DNA of 64,000 nt, from the NCBI GenBank assembly GCA_029948255.1, contig JALIZF010001245.1:124001-188000 (forward strand), given 5' to 3'. The notes below the pieces were generated by a model. That model was not told the DNA's origin. It worked only from the letters and a program-made list of their open reading frames with translations, and made no database searches. The stretch's first letter is position 1; each line of letters opens with the position of its first letter. The translations under genes and the position numbers were made by a program. Positions 21,980-33,174 of this stretch are shown one piece after another. The DNA is from Telmatactis stephensoni (taxonomy: Eukaryota; Cnidaria; Anthozoa; Actiniaria; Isophelliidae).

Positions 21980-23130
21980 TTCTTTAAGAGTGTGTCCACG
22001 AGAAAACCAGGCAATACCAGGCAGTGGGTGCTACATGGGGGTTCACCGATTTTGCTCCAACTTGGCACAGTTGAAGGACCTAATGAGTTATTTACTATCC
22101 TACAGTATTAATGAGATCTGCCTTTTGGCGGGAAAGTTAGGGTACCCCCCCTCAAAATGACCAATTTGACCCCAAAAATTGCTTCTGTGAACCTATATTT
22201 TATTGAAGCAGAAAAAACTAAATAATTATTGCAGAAGCGTCAAACTTGTTTGCATAACAAACAAACATCTCAGTTACCATTACCTAGCAGGGAGATGGAT
22301 TTAGCTTTTAAACTGTTGTCATGGCAACGCTATCTTTGTATGCAAAAATTGACAACTTTGAATTTACTGCGATTTCTCGTAATTTAGAGGCCAATATCTC
22401 AAAACTGCACTTCGAAAATGACAAAAATGGCTGTTAACCTATTCAATCTATGTCTTAAGTTACTAAATCAAGAAAAATATTTGCGGGCACTGGTTAACCT
22501 TAAGATATATGACGGATTTGTCCGACCCTACTTCAGCAATTTCACAAAAGTCAACATTATTTACGCCAGCAGGAAAACTGCTTAACATCTTCCAAACAGC
22601 ACTAAATTGGCTTCTAACAAACTAATAGAATCTATTTTGTGTTACAGTTTAAACTATTTCAAGTCACAATCGAAATAAAATTCAATTTGAGAATTTAACG
22701 AAGACGTATGTGAGCTGATAATTCACGTCCAATTACCTGTCATCTAGAAGATTGTAAATCGTGTTGCATAAAGGAATATTCTGTTCCATCGCATTCCGAA
22801 AAATTGTAAATATTTCATCGATATTTCATAACTTTGGTATTAAAAGCTATTGGCTTCTTGATGGATGTTGGAATAAGACTGCGTGGCCAGGCGTTCCTAG
22901 CGGGTCGAGGAAGATTGGGACAGGAGCTAGGCTGCGTACAATCATTTTCACCAATTCAAAAATAAACTGCAATGTACCTATTTACGAAAAAAATATATAA
23001 AACTATAATATCTCTTTTTATAAATTTATAATATTATATAGTTTTATTATATGCGTGTGCACTTATATACATTGTACAGGTAACACAATGGTCTTGGTTT
23101 ATTTAGACTATTCTACTTCTAACATTTATC
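21980..23130. other. no supported gene; possible old inverted-repeat element
   Basis: The stretch 22280-22420 (TGTTGTCATGGCAACGCTATC, then GCCAATATCTCAAAACTGC) resembles the arm of the TTAA foldback at 4327-6229 (TACCATGGCAACGAT, then AAATATCTCAAAAACCTG), but I could not define its ends. The 79-codon ORF at 22761-23000 has no domain. Confidence 0.35.
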
Positions 23131-23204
23131 TACTAAAAAAATATATTCAGATTTTTTAACACGCTATGCTGCAATCTCATTACGAATGATACTAACAACC
23201 TAAC

Positions 23205-24810
23205 GGTTTCCTGACAGAATGACAAGTACAGGTTAACAAGTCTTGACGATGTGACGGTCCTCACAACGTTAGGTATTTCAAATGATTGTCCGTTGCTCAG
23301 CTCGATAGTTCTTGTCCCAAAGGCAACATCCTGTAAATAATTTGGGCTCGATATAAAATCAATAAAGTGATCAACTTGAACTGGGTTTAGCCGCCGTCGG
23401 TGAATTTCAGGTTCATCAAGTGGTCTTCCTGGCCCAACAAGTGCAGCATGTTTGCGCGCCTCGTCAATGCGCCATTTCGATAATCCTGGAACCATAGTCA
23501 TCAACTGATTCTTTGTATAGTCCTGTACGAACAGTGACAATATCTCCCTTTTAGTGGACCATGACGATGATTCTTCGTAAAGCATTATTAACCTATTTAT
23601 CAGTTGACTATCTTTTGTTGAGGGAATTGGCGATGCATCATCCTTTTTTATCAGGTCAAGAAGTGCATCTGATTGACCAGGTGCAATACAATGCAACACA
23701 GCTTCACAAGATTCCAACGCTTTTCTTTTGTAATAATGAATAGTTGAACCCGCCATGTCACTGACAAATAAACTGCACTGGGATCTGAGAGGACTCAAGT
23801 CACGACCATGGACAACTCTTAAAAAGTTGTTTAAGGCAAACAGATTTGTACTGACTTGGGGTGTCGATGTCCAGTTCTTGTCGACCTTGGAGTTGTCAGC
23901 TGGGCTTGCAAAACTTTCACCATCTATCACGTCAGTCCGAGCACTGCTTTCATCTAAGTTGTGATCTTCCAGAGTTTCCTATAAATAGATAACTAAAGAT
24001 GACTTGATACTGGCAGGGATTTTGGAGAAGGGATATAAGAGGTAGGGAGTTGGGTGAACAAAATTTAGCACTGCCACTTCTCTTAGTGAGCGTACATACC
24101 GCATTTACTCGAATAAGCGCCTCCTCCAAATAAGCGCCTCCCCCGAATAAGCGCCCCCTTTGAACAAAAAAAAATAAGCGCCTTCCCCGAATAAGCGCCT
24201 CATACCTCGTTATAGTACACCAATACCAGTACTGTTGTAGTAGTATAACATTGATATTATTGATATTAAGAGGAAAGCATACTTTGACAGAAGTTTCCGC
24301 GTTTCCTCCCGCTGAATAAGCGCCTCCCTCGAATAAGCGCCTCCCCCGAATAAGCGCCCCGTTTTAGACGTGCAAAAATTTAATAAGCGCCGGGGTGCTT
24401 ATTCGAGTAAATACGGTAGTCTCCATCCCCCCCCCCTCCACCCCCCCTCCCCCAACACACAAGCTATTACGATACCACGCGGTTGAACCGTTCACGTATT
24501 ACCTTTACATTATTGTCACTGAACGAGCCATCATCTGGTAGGTTTTCTATTTTGGAGCTAGCAGAAAACTAAGACAAAAGGAAAAGACTTATCTTAAAGA
24601 TAATAGTAATAATTCAGCCTTATGCGCAAATGAGCGCAAAGGGGCTAGCTAAGGCTAACTAATTCGAAATTGATTAAGAAATAAATGTACTTGACTAACA
24701 ATAATCTCTTATTATACTTACGAGGTTTACAGCAACATCATCATTTCTGTTCACAGTGCTAGACGACATTATTTTCATTTTGTGTTCCTCTCTGCATTGT
24801 CTGCAAATCT
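23205..24810 (-). CDS. uncharacterised spliced gene (GLSKWRID family), three exons
   Basis: Exons 24722-24810, 24503-24568 and 23205-23978 join in phase with GT-AG boundaries. The first encodes a cysteine pair (ICRQCREEH), the second a short acidic linker, and the third about 258 residues. Its blocks are CIAPGQSDALLDLI, MVPGLSKWRIDEARKHA, VDHFIDFISSPNYLQDVAFG and IPNVVRTVTSSRLVNLYLSF. I recall this block order from abundant uncharacterised coral proteins. No enzymatic motif is evident to me. The domain ends at SFCQET, where a weak donor (GTTAGG) precedes the stop of the open frame, so a downstream exon is likely. A MITE (24097-24418) lies in one intron. No frameshift is seen in these exons. 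Confidence 0.55.
24097..24418. mobile_element. MITE with AATAAGCGCC internal repeats
   Basis: Terminal inverted repeats TACCGCATTTACTCGAATAA and its inverse (ending ATTCGAGTAAATACGGTA) enclose multiple copies of CGAATAAGCGCCTCCCC. TA at both edges may be the target duplication. It lies in an intron of the GLSKWRID gene. The family type is widespread in invertebrates. Confidence 0.85.
24423..24465 (+). repeat. C-rich low-complexity tract
   Basis: Runs of 6 to 9 C separated by TCC and ACC. No further structure seen. Confidence 0.8.
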
Positions 24811-24869
24811 CTGAAACAATTTATTAAAAAAGCGAACAATTAATATGCATTCTTTATGTAGGCTCAAAT

Positions 24870-25181
24870 GCTTGAAAACTTTGTTGAAAATATACATTTC
24901 GCTATTCCATCTCAGTTAATTTCAAACACATCTTCAAAGGCATACAAGTATACTGTTGTGTATTTACACTTCATAGACTTCACTCAGCCATTGACACACA
25001 AACTCATGTTTAATCGACAATGCCACAGGAATCCCAACGGGGCTTACAATGTCTATACACATCATTCTCCCACACTTACTTCAAAACATGGGTTGCTCAG
25101 AAAAATGTCTATCCTATGCTAATTACATATAAGTGAGATTTCCAATTGTATTTTATGAGATAAAACATATAAATAAAGTTT

Positions 25182-25216
<35 letters not shown>
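24870..25216 (+). repeat. possible retroposon 3' end with (ATT)n tail
   Basis: The segment ends in AAATAAAGTTTTCATT followed by a pure (ATT)n run at 25183-25216. A polyadenylation-like signal next to an ATT microsatellite tail is how several LINE/SINE 3' ends elsewhere in this window look. The body is not recognised. Confidence 0.4.
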
Positions 25217-25239
25217 TTAATATCTGTTAATAGACTAAT

Positions 25240-25790
25240 AGAGAGACTAATACCTATTTCATGGATTAAGTGACATCACTCTTTGGACTGTGCAATACTA
25301 ACTAGCTATTAGTGTATAGCAGTCAAAATTCAACAAAAGGAAACAGCGGAATTAGGGTCTACTACTGAGTGTGTAATACCTTATTAACTATTTCACAGTC
25401 TGATGAACATCACTCTAAACCAGTGATATAAAAACTAATAGTTATTGTGTAATAGTCAAATGAGAACAACAACAATAACAAAAAACAATAGAATTAGGAT
25501 CTACTAATGTTTATTGGTTCAAAATCTATTTCACAGGTTTATGAAAACCACTCTAGTGTTTACAAGCTCATTGAGCAGAAAACAATGTAAACAGGGTCTA
25601 CTAGAGTGATTTTATTTAACCTGTGAAAGAAAGTTGACTAACTACTGAGTACTGGTAGATAATGAACAATAGAAAACAATTGGCTAAGAGTTTTCTACTG
25701 ATTATTATGTGTACTATCTTTTCACTGGTTAAATGACATAACTTTAGTGTCTATTAGTTTATCTTAAAGGTTTACTTGCAATCACTATAA
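25240..25790 (+). repeat. degenerate repeat with TTTCACAG...ATCACTCT core (right block)
   Basis: Same repeat as 20770-21570, in both orientations, for example near 25256, 25390, 25520, 25600 (inverse) and 25725. It lies at the 3' side of the Harbinger remnant. Confidence 0.55.
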
Positions 25791-25887
25791 CAGGTGTTCA
25801 GTTTTTAAAAAAGTTATAAAAGTTTGAAATGCAATCAGACTGTGTATGTCATCTTTCAGTACAAAGTTAATTTACTGTGTTATAAAC

Positions 25888-26919
25888 TTATGCCAAATAT
25901 TCTTGAACAGTTGGTGGATTAAGTTGAAAGAATGAAGAAGTGTTGTTACCATAGAAGCACGTGATTATGTTCCTTAGGAGAGCACTAACAATATATTGCT
26001 TTCCAATGGCACTCAGTCCCAATTTTAGGTTTGCCTTGAAATCCAGGAACTTGAAGTAATTTGCAATGTCCCCGAAAAGCCATTCTACTGACACCCTCAC
26101 AGAACTCATAGCCTCATTGAATGCCAACATATCCTGGGTAATCACAGGGACCTCTGCCACACGGTAAGGTGCCATGAAGTGGGGACAATACATCCCCTGT
26201 GGGACTATAAGCTTCTCTTTCAAGGATGTCTAGTAGGCTGGATTCTCTAAGCATTCTTGAATCATGACAGCGTCCTTCTACTGGACCAAAAAGATTTCCA
26301 ATCAGGCCATTTGGGAGTGCTATGGCTTGGAATTTGGGGGCATGTGTACCCTTTTATGACCGTTATAAACAACACGTTGCCTTTCTCTTGGTTGACAAAT
26401 CGGACGAACTGTCCCATCAATGAACCCGAAACAGTTGGTGAGTGGGCTGCCCTTTCTTGTAATAGCTTGAGCATATTGCTGAAGAGCTACAGGCGATAAG
26501 AATGGCTGATTCCAAGATGATATACGAAAGCCATGATTGTCATACAACCAATTAAGCATTGTGTTTGAAATCATTGAAAGTTCTGGTATTGGTCGGGCAA
26601 ATGTTTGGATTAAGTCGAGATAACGACAAGGGTAAGCCAGTCTTCTCAACAGCAAGCAAAGGCCCTCTATTTTGGTAAAGGTGGTTCCTTGAGAACACTT
26701 TAATCTTGGAGGAAGCCTTAATGCATCGGCTAGAACTGGAATGTCCTCCTTACCAATTCTAAACATAGATTCGCACTCGGTAGAATCGAGGTCGTCAAAA
26801 CAAAATTGTTGAAATTCCCAGTAAGGATATGTTGGCTTACTAGGCTCAAAATAATCGTAAAGAAAAAGAAATTCGCGCCATTTGATGTACCTCGACCCAG
26901 TCCAAAATTTGGTATACAA
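25888..26919 (-). pseudogene. PIF/Harbinger transposase, frameshifted
   Basis: The minus strand carries a DDE_Tnp_4-type nuclease in three frames. The N-terminal part (26919-26320) includes helices and the first catalytic block NCFGFIDGTVRPICQPRE, ending out of frame after HKRVH. A second frame (about 26345-26200) reads KFQAIALPNGLIGNLFGPVE. The third (26223-25888) reads AMSSVRVSVEWLFGDI, with the catalytic Glu, through to the C-terminal LNPPTVQEYLA. A dinucleotide insertion (CACA) would explain the first break. The region that should hold the second catalytic Asp is lost around 26190. The enzyme would cut and paste Harbinger elements. This copy cannot. Confidence 0.85.
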
Positions 26920-26952
26920 TGCTCGGTCCAGTACTTACTAGTTGCAGATCAG

Positions 26953-27088
26953 GGTCTAGTTGTATGAAGGTTGGTTAAAGTTATCAACCGGATAAGAGTT
27001 CCACTGTATGGATTTTGTATAGATTTTGTCTGCTGGATAAGGATTTAACTGGTGGATAGTGCTATTTGCCCTTCATACAACTGGCCCC
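26953..27088. mobile_element. Harbinger-type MITE
   Basis: Terminal inverted repeats GGGTCTAGTTGTATGAAGG and its inverse (CCCTTCATACAACTGGCCCC), with sub-terminal GGATA motifs. It lies just beyond the 5' end of the Harbinger ORF, so it could be the 5' end of that element or a separate non-autonomous copy. Confidence 0.6.
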
Positions 27089-27114
27089 TGTACAGTAAGT
27101 TCCTAATCATATGA

Positions 27115-27840
27115 AGACTCACCAGTACTACCTCAGCTACCATTATCAACCATCTGAAGAGCATAATGTCAGAACATGGAATCCCTGAAGAGCTTATCAC
27201 ATAAGTTGGACCTCAATACAGTTCTAAAGCATTTGAAAAGTTTGTAACCAACTGTGGAATCAGCCATATGACAAGCTCATCTCGCTATCCACAATCTTAC
27301 CATTTTGCAGAGAGGATGGTACAGACAACCCATATCTTGGTATCCTCGCTTACAGAACAACACCAATTGGCCATCAATTAAAGTCACCTGCTGAGTTACT
27401 CAACGGCAGAAAATTCAGAATAACACTGCCACAAGCACAACATGCCAGTCTAAAGTGCAATGGAGACAACGTAAAGGGTCGGATGCATCATCGACAACAG
27501 ATTCAATGCTACCGCTACAATCGTATAGCAGGACGTGAACTAGAGCAGCTAAAGTAAGGAGATCCAGTGTGTATATTTTGACCAAAACAGTCACAGTTGG
27601 CAGTCAGGTACTGTTGTAAAGCCTAGTGCCCAGCAACCTAGATCTTACATTCTAAGAAATAACCACACCAAAGCTGTATATCGCTCCATAAAGACACACC
27701 TGAGACCAAGCTATTATGCAACAACTGAGGAACACGCTATTCCATCACAAGCACAGCAGCAAGAGTCATTGGTGGACAACAGCACAGAGAGAACACAACG
27801 TCACAAGATTGGGTCATGTCTCAAAACCTAATAGGCTGAT
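27115..27840 (+). pseudogene. Ty3/gypsy integrase remnant
   Basis: Plus-strand fragments read NHLKSIMSEHGIPEELI, then a stop where the catalytic SDNG would begin, VGPQYSSKAFEKF, TSSSRYPQS, and LAYRTTPIGHQLKSPAELL. This order is the integrase core and C-terminal GPF/Y-type region of a gypsy element. Internal deletion and several stops follow. It is unrelated in strand to the element at 1-2304. Confidence 0.75.
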
Positions 27841-28064
27841 TATTTGAAAGATGTTATTGAACATTACAAAATAGAGTTAAATGTAGTTATAATTGTTGTT
27901 TCAGATGAACACTTTATTACAAAAAGAGGAGGATGTCACAGTATCATGTTACATGAACCTAGTCCCAGACTCTCTCTTCTACCCAATTTCATTGTATCGC
28001 TACTCAGAAGAAAAGAGAAGAAGAAAAGAGTTTAGACATAATTGTACATGCATATTAAATCAAC

Positions 28065-28510
28065 ATTAAGTATTGCAAGGTTATGCAAACACCCATTTTT
28101 CTCGAGACCTACAAATTATATCTGACTCTCTGTCAGTAATTTTTTTCTGACTCCATTCTCTAGAATTTCTTACTGTTAGCAACAACAATTACCACTTACA
28201 TCATCAATTCCTAAATTCCTTTCTAACTCTAGTGGTTGGTCTTTAGAATTTTCCTTATAATCAATTGATAAATGAATTGTAGGTTTCTGATAATTCATTC
28301 AAAATATATACTAAATTGTGATTAATGCACACTGAGCTAGGTTTCTAGGTCAATTCTCCTCAACCAGCACGAAAAGCATCCTACATTTTTTTGGGCTGTA
28401 CTCTTAATTAGATATAACATGTTAAATACATTAATGTATAGTCTATTTAGTGAAACAACTAAGTACACTCTGTAAAATGAGGGTGGTCCAAATGACTGCA
28501 GATGTCTGCA
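28065..28510 (+). repeat. duplicated segment, copy 1
   Basis: It matches 28868-29750 nearly base for base, from TGTACATGCATATTAAATCAA to GTGGTCCAAATGACTGCAG, but without the two insertions found in copy 2. It therefore serves as the empty-site reference. Confidence 0.85.
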
Positions 28511-28608
28511 TTCCACCCATCCGGAATACCAAGTTCACACTTTGAACTTTGAACTGTTCCTTCAGATATACATAACAAATGAGGAGAAAGTGAATATTGT
28601 TTTGTTAC

Positions 28609-28716
28609 CTTTTTCTCCTGCCTTTCTCGCCATTTGTCATAATGTGGGTCAACGCCTATGATGTCATAGCCTTCAGCCAATCTCCTTTTATATTTTTGGA
28701 GAGTCTCCCCATCAAG
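28609..28716 (-). CDS. candidate exon (EGYDIIGVDPHYDKW)
   Basis: 108-nt open segment with acceptor TTACAG and donor GTAACA. It encodes 36 residues beginning LDGETLQKYKRRLAEGYDI. The coding strand matches that of the acidic exon at 30051-30188, so both may be 5' exons of one minus-strand gene. Family not recognised. Confidence 0.4.
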
Positions 28717-29084
28717 CTGTAAGATTCAAGAATATATACAAATTAATATGTTTCTTTTTAAATATTTTTTTTACCTATGAATAATTATTACTTTGTTAGG
28801 CGAAGTTCTCAAGGGTAGCTCTCAAGGATTAAAAAACACATGCATGGGGTAAGTTCTGTAGGCAGTGAATTGTACATGCATATTAAATCAATTCTAAGTA
28901 ATGCAAGGTTATGCAAACACCCATTTTTCCCCAGACCTACAAATTATGTCTGATTCTCTGTCAGTATTTTTTTTCTGCTTCCATTCTCTAAAATTTCTTA
29001 CTGTTAGCAACAACAATTACCACTTACATCATCAATTCCTAAATTCCTTTCTAACTCTAGTGGTTGATCTTCAGAATTTTCCTG

Positions 29085-29220
29085 TATAATAATAATAATA
29101 TATACTTATATAGTGCATATACAATCCTGATCTATGCGCTTAAACTGTACAAATTAAAACTTTGCTTGAAAAGTAGAGTTTTAAGAGGTGACTTAAATGA
29201 GTCCAGATCAGATGCATGAT
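29085..29220 (-). mobile_element. LINE 3'-end insertion
   Basis: On the minus strand it reads DLDSFKSPLKTLLFKQSFN-type LINE C-terminal sequence, a stop, a GCGCATAGATC 3' UTR and an (ATT)n tail. TATAAT occurs at both edges as a likely target duplication, and copy 1 shows the empty site. Confidence 0.7.
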
Positions 29221-29312
29221 TATAATCAATTGATAAATGAATTGTAGGTTTCTGATAATTCATTCAAAATGTGTACTCGATTGTGATATATTAATGCACA
29301 CTGATCGCGCTA

Positions 29313-29577
29313 CAAATCCGGACAAAAAGGTTAAGACAAAGCGAAAAATATGTTGCTTTTGGGGTAAACCCATGACTTTCAGTTAATTGTTCTCCCCTCT
29401 CACCCTATGTTGAGGTACCTGTAGGTGCACAATGCCGTCCATAGAATGGGCTATCGTCTGGTACAACATTGACCCGGGGGGGTCAATAAATAACTTGTAA
29501 GCAAGAGGCAAGCTAATCAAGTAACAGCTCAAATGTATGGATTTCATAACTGTCTCAAGGATTTTTGTCCGTGATTG
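29313..29577. mobile_element. mariner-type MITE (265 bp)
   Basis: TA at 29311-29312 and 29578-29579 flanks termini CAAATCCGGACAAAAAGG and its approximate inverse (TTTTTGTCCGTGATTG). The empty site in copy 1 has a single TA. TA duplication fits Tc1/mariner mobilisation. Confidence 0.75.
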
Positions 29578-30050
29578 TAGGTTTCTAGGTCAATTCTCCT
29601 CAACCAGCATGAAAAGCATCCTACATTTTTTTTGCCTGTACTTAATTAGATATAACATGTTAAAAACATTAATGTATAGTCTATTTAGTGAAACAACTAA
29701 GTACACTCTGTAAAATGAGGGTGGTCCAAATGACTGCAGGTGTCTGCATACATTCCACCAGCACATAGTTCTTTCAGGTTCCCCTCAAGATGATACTACC
29801 CTGGCCCAAATTGCCAAAAATCAATGGTACCACCTTTGATTTGTTAACACCCATTGTAACTTCCTTATCTCTTTTATAAGAGGAAAATATTTGGCAATCT
29901 TCTTCTCTTCCTTCACAACTTCACAACATTACAACATTACAATCCCAATAAAATGATGAGGATGATGATATGATGATTACAATAATATTGGTTTATTGGA
30001 TGTTCCACTATAGGTGGCTCATACAACCATCAGCTATTGTTTTTACATAC

Positions 30051-30188
30051 ATCGACCATGAATACTTCTTCTTCGTCATCTCCTTCATCACTACTTGGTT
30101 CATATATAGATGACGAATCCTCACTGCTTGGCTCGTATATAGAGGATGAATCTTCACTACTTGATTCACATGAGTCATCTGAGTCTGT
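30051..30188 (-). CDS. candidate exon, acidic serine repeats
   Basis: 138-nt open segment between acceptor CCACTTTGCAG and donor GTATGTAAAA. It encodes a doubled SSEDSSSIYEP unit and then DEGDDEEEVFMVD. An acidic low-complexity N-terminal region of a nuclear protein is a guess only. Confidence 0.4.
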
Positions 30189-30189
30189 C

Positions 30190-31500
30190 TGCAAAGTGGT
30201 GCATAGAAATGTTATAGGATTTGGAATGTTTTACTTGTTGTAAAAATAAATTTATTGATCATATTGATCAATAAATATTGACTGCATAGCAGTCACAGCA
30301 TATGGCACATGTATTTGGTTTTAAACTTATTTTTTATTGTAATAAAAAATCCTGTCGAGATATTATAGAAAAATTGATTTCAGCCATGAATCTACGCCAT
30401 AGTAAAGTCTCTAATTATTTTGCAATCCAACTTACTTCTTCCTTGCTATTGAATGTATGTTTCTCTTTCCTGAAGACTAAAAAAAATATTTCCATTGGTG
30501 AATTAATTTTGAGCCAACTGTTTTAAGTTATCATATGTACATACAAAAAGTTGTGCATTCTGATTGGGTGAGAGCACCTCATTTTCTTTTAATTAAAATT
30601 GGCTGAAAGTGTGCATAATTTGACATTTTTAGTGCATATTTTGAAATAGATTATGATTGGTTGCAATTGGCTGTAGCACTTGTCTGAATGTTCACCATCC
30701 CCAACAACACAATTTTTGTATGCATTGAATAATCACATGATTTTTTCATGCAATCTAGAATAATACAGTCTGAAAACGTTACTGGTCGTAATTTATTCTA
30801 AATTGCACTCAAAATTATTTATCAGCAATTTTGATTACTTTTATTAAAAATAGCCTTTCTGGAGGCGGCAGTTAACACTGTAAGGCAAACCAAATGAAAA
30901 TTAGTATTTAAGTAATAGTGTTATATCCACTGCATGCTCACCAAGTCAATTAGTGCAAGCTAAGCTAATTAGGCAAGCTAATTAGGAGATCCTTCCTTTA
31001 ATCCTTCCCTTCATGAATTTGAAAAGAAATAATAATAAAGAATGTATGTAAGGTTTGACAGTTTATTGAACATTCAATGTGTATAGATAAGCACATATCA
31101 GCTACTTCTGCTAGTACTAAGACTGTGGTTCTGGATAATTATAGATATATAAATAAGAAACGTTACAATAATTACAATAATAAAATATAATAAAAAACTA
31201 CTAAATAAATAACGAATGGATAAAAAAACGAACCTTAACGTTGAATGTTCTAGGAATCTTCAAATTTTGATAACTTAACTCTGGAAGCTGCTTTTAGCAC
31301 TTCAAAGGTAGAACTGATCATTTGTAATTTTGTTTAAGTAAATTTAAACTAAGATTTGCATAGGAATGTACAATAGGACAATGGATACAAATACGGAACA
31401 ATAGAAGAAAAACAAAAATATATTTGTTGCATTAACATACCGGCCTCGAAAGGCTAACTGCATTTCCAAATAATATCAAAGCAAGAAATATATCATCAAT
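30190..31500. other. no supported gene
   Basis: AT-rich, with a short perfect hairpin (TTTATTGATCATATTGATCAATAAA, about 30250-30275). The ORF at 30302-30526 has no domain. Confidence 0.5.
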
Positions 31501-31505
31501 TAATT

Positions 31506-32422
31506 TTAAGTGCACATGCTATGTGTTTTTTTGTATATTTTTAACATTTTTGCTATAGAATTAGTTACGTTCAAAATTATTAAACTTATATTGACTATTT
31601 CATTGTCTTGCCTTTGCCTTTGCCTTTGCCTTTGCCTTTGCTTTTGCCTTTGCCTTTGCCTTTGCCTTGCCTTTGCCTTTGCCTTGCCTTTGCCTTTGCC
31701 TTGCCTCTGCCTTGTCTTTGCCTTGTCTCTGCCTTGTCTTTGCCTTTGCCTTGTCTTGCCTTCACATTGGGCTTCCTTTGGTCCCTCTAGTTTATCAAAT
31801 TCTCCCTCTAGTAAACAAAGTTTCCTTACATCCCTGTGTAGAATGCTTGTAGATGTTCTGACCATAACTTGACGAACAACGCCAAATTTGTCTGGTGTTG
31901 TTTCTTGTACTACGCCCATATGCCAATGACTTCTGGGAAGGTTATCATCAACAATCAATACTAGATCACCAATCTTCAAATTGCGTCGTGGAACAATCCA
32001 TTTTTGTCTTTCTTGTAGTAACGGCGAGTATTCTCTAATCCAACATCTCCAAAAGATACCAGCCAAATACTCAGCATGACGCCAGCGTTTGGTGTAGCGA
32101 TCACTAGCTGTGAAATCACCAGGTGGATAACTATGGTTAGCACGAGTAAGAAGAAGCATACTTGGCGTTAATGGCTGGAGATCGTTTACATCATCATTTG
32201 CTTGGTCAGCGATCGATCGTTAAGTACCTTTTCGACCTCAGCAAGTAGTGTAAGAAGACTTTCATCGTCAACTGTTTGGTTGCCTAGAAGACAGCGCAGA
32301 ATTTTTCTTATTGAACAAATCATAAAACTTTCATTCATCCTGAATGACAAGTGGAGGGGGCATTGAAATTCCACTCTATTCCTCGCTTGAGGCAGTGATT
32401 CACTAACTGCTGCTGGTTCCAA
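31506..32422 (-). pseudogene. BEL integrase C-terminal part with hexanucleotide expansion
   Basis: 32422-32186 reads the helix [20 protein letters not shown] and [11 protein letters not shown]. 32159-31506 reads the C-terminal domain (RRNLKIGDLVLIVDDNLPRS, HWHMGVVQETTPDKFGVVRQ). After DKLEGPKEAQCEGK the coding text becomes an Arg-Gln-Lys low-complexity run produced by a (TTTGCC)n tract at 31606-31765, which has replaced the normal C-terminus. Confidence 0.75.
31604..31765 (+). repeat. (TTTGCC)n hexanucleotide tract
   Basis: About 25 tandem units of TTTGCC and variants TTGCC and TCTGCC. Three overlapping + strand Leu/Cys/Pro-rich ORFs here are low-complexity artefacts. Confidence 0.9.
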
Positions 32423-33155
32423 TTTTCAAAGCGTACTTGATGTCAGCTTCAGCTCCTTTAAAATTGGTTCCATTATCACTGAAAACTTGGGTAGGTGGTC
32501 CTCTTCGGCTGACAAATCGTGCAAAAGCTTGTATGAATGAATCAGTTGACAGGTCGTGGGATACCTCTATGTGTACGTCCATCATGGCCAGGCATGTGAA
32601 TACACACCCATATCGCTTAACTTGACTTCTCTTCATCTTTACATAAATAGGACCAAAATAATCCACACCCACTGCTGAAAAGGGTGGCTTGTATGGAGTC
32701 ACACGAGCCTCTGGGAGAGGTGCCATAATTTGTTGACCAGAACAAGCGTTCCAGCGTTAACACGTTATACATCTTCTAATTGCTCTTTTTACAGTTGCAG
32801 GACCCCTCAGAATCCAGTATTTTTGTCTGATAGCTGCTAGAACTTGACTGGCTCCAATATGACCTTCAAGATTATGATAATGGTTAACAATCAAATCTGT
32901 GATGTGATTCTTGCTTGGAAGAATTATGGGATGCTTGATTGTATATGCAAATGATGATCTCTGACGTCGACCACCAACACAAATAACTTCGTTTATCAAC
33001 ACTGGGTTGAGTTTGCTAAGAGGGCTGACGTAGGTTAACTCGCCAACTTTACTTGACAATTCACTGCTTTCCTTTTGCTTCAAAGTGTCAATCTCTCTCT
33101 GGAAATGCTGACGTTGTATGTGCTTTATAATGAGTTTCGTAGCCTGATCTATTTC
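32403..33155 (-). pseudogene. BEL integrase, zinc and catalytic core
   Basis: The upstream frame reads NHYHNLEGHIGASQVLAAIR and VKRAIRRCITC, the HHCC zinc region. The second part (32726-32403) reads FSAVGVDYFGPIYVK with the first catalytic Asp and PTQVFSDNGTNFKGAE with the second. The two parts are separated by a few codons with a stop at about 32757. The integrase inserts BEL cDNA into DNA, and the reading frame here is broken. Confidence 0.78.
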
Positions 33156-33174
33156 TGGAATTTTTAGATGGCCT

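Larger units (their letters stand above)
28868..29750 (+). repeat. duplicated segment, copy 2, with two insertions
   Basis: Same sequence as 28065-28510 interrupted at 29085-29220 by a LINE 3' fragment and at 29313-29577 by a TA-flanked MITE. Confidence 0.85.

Noticed and set aside
31510..31872. Leu/Cys/Pro-rich + strand ORFs
   Set aside because: Products of the TTTGCC hexanucleotide tract opposite the BEL integrase.
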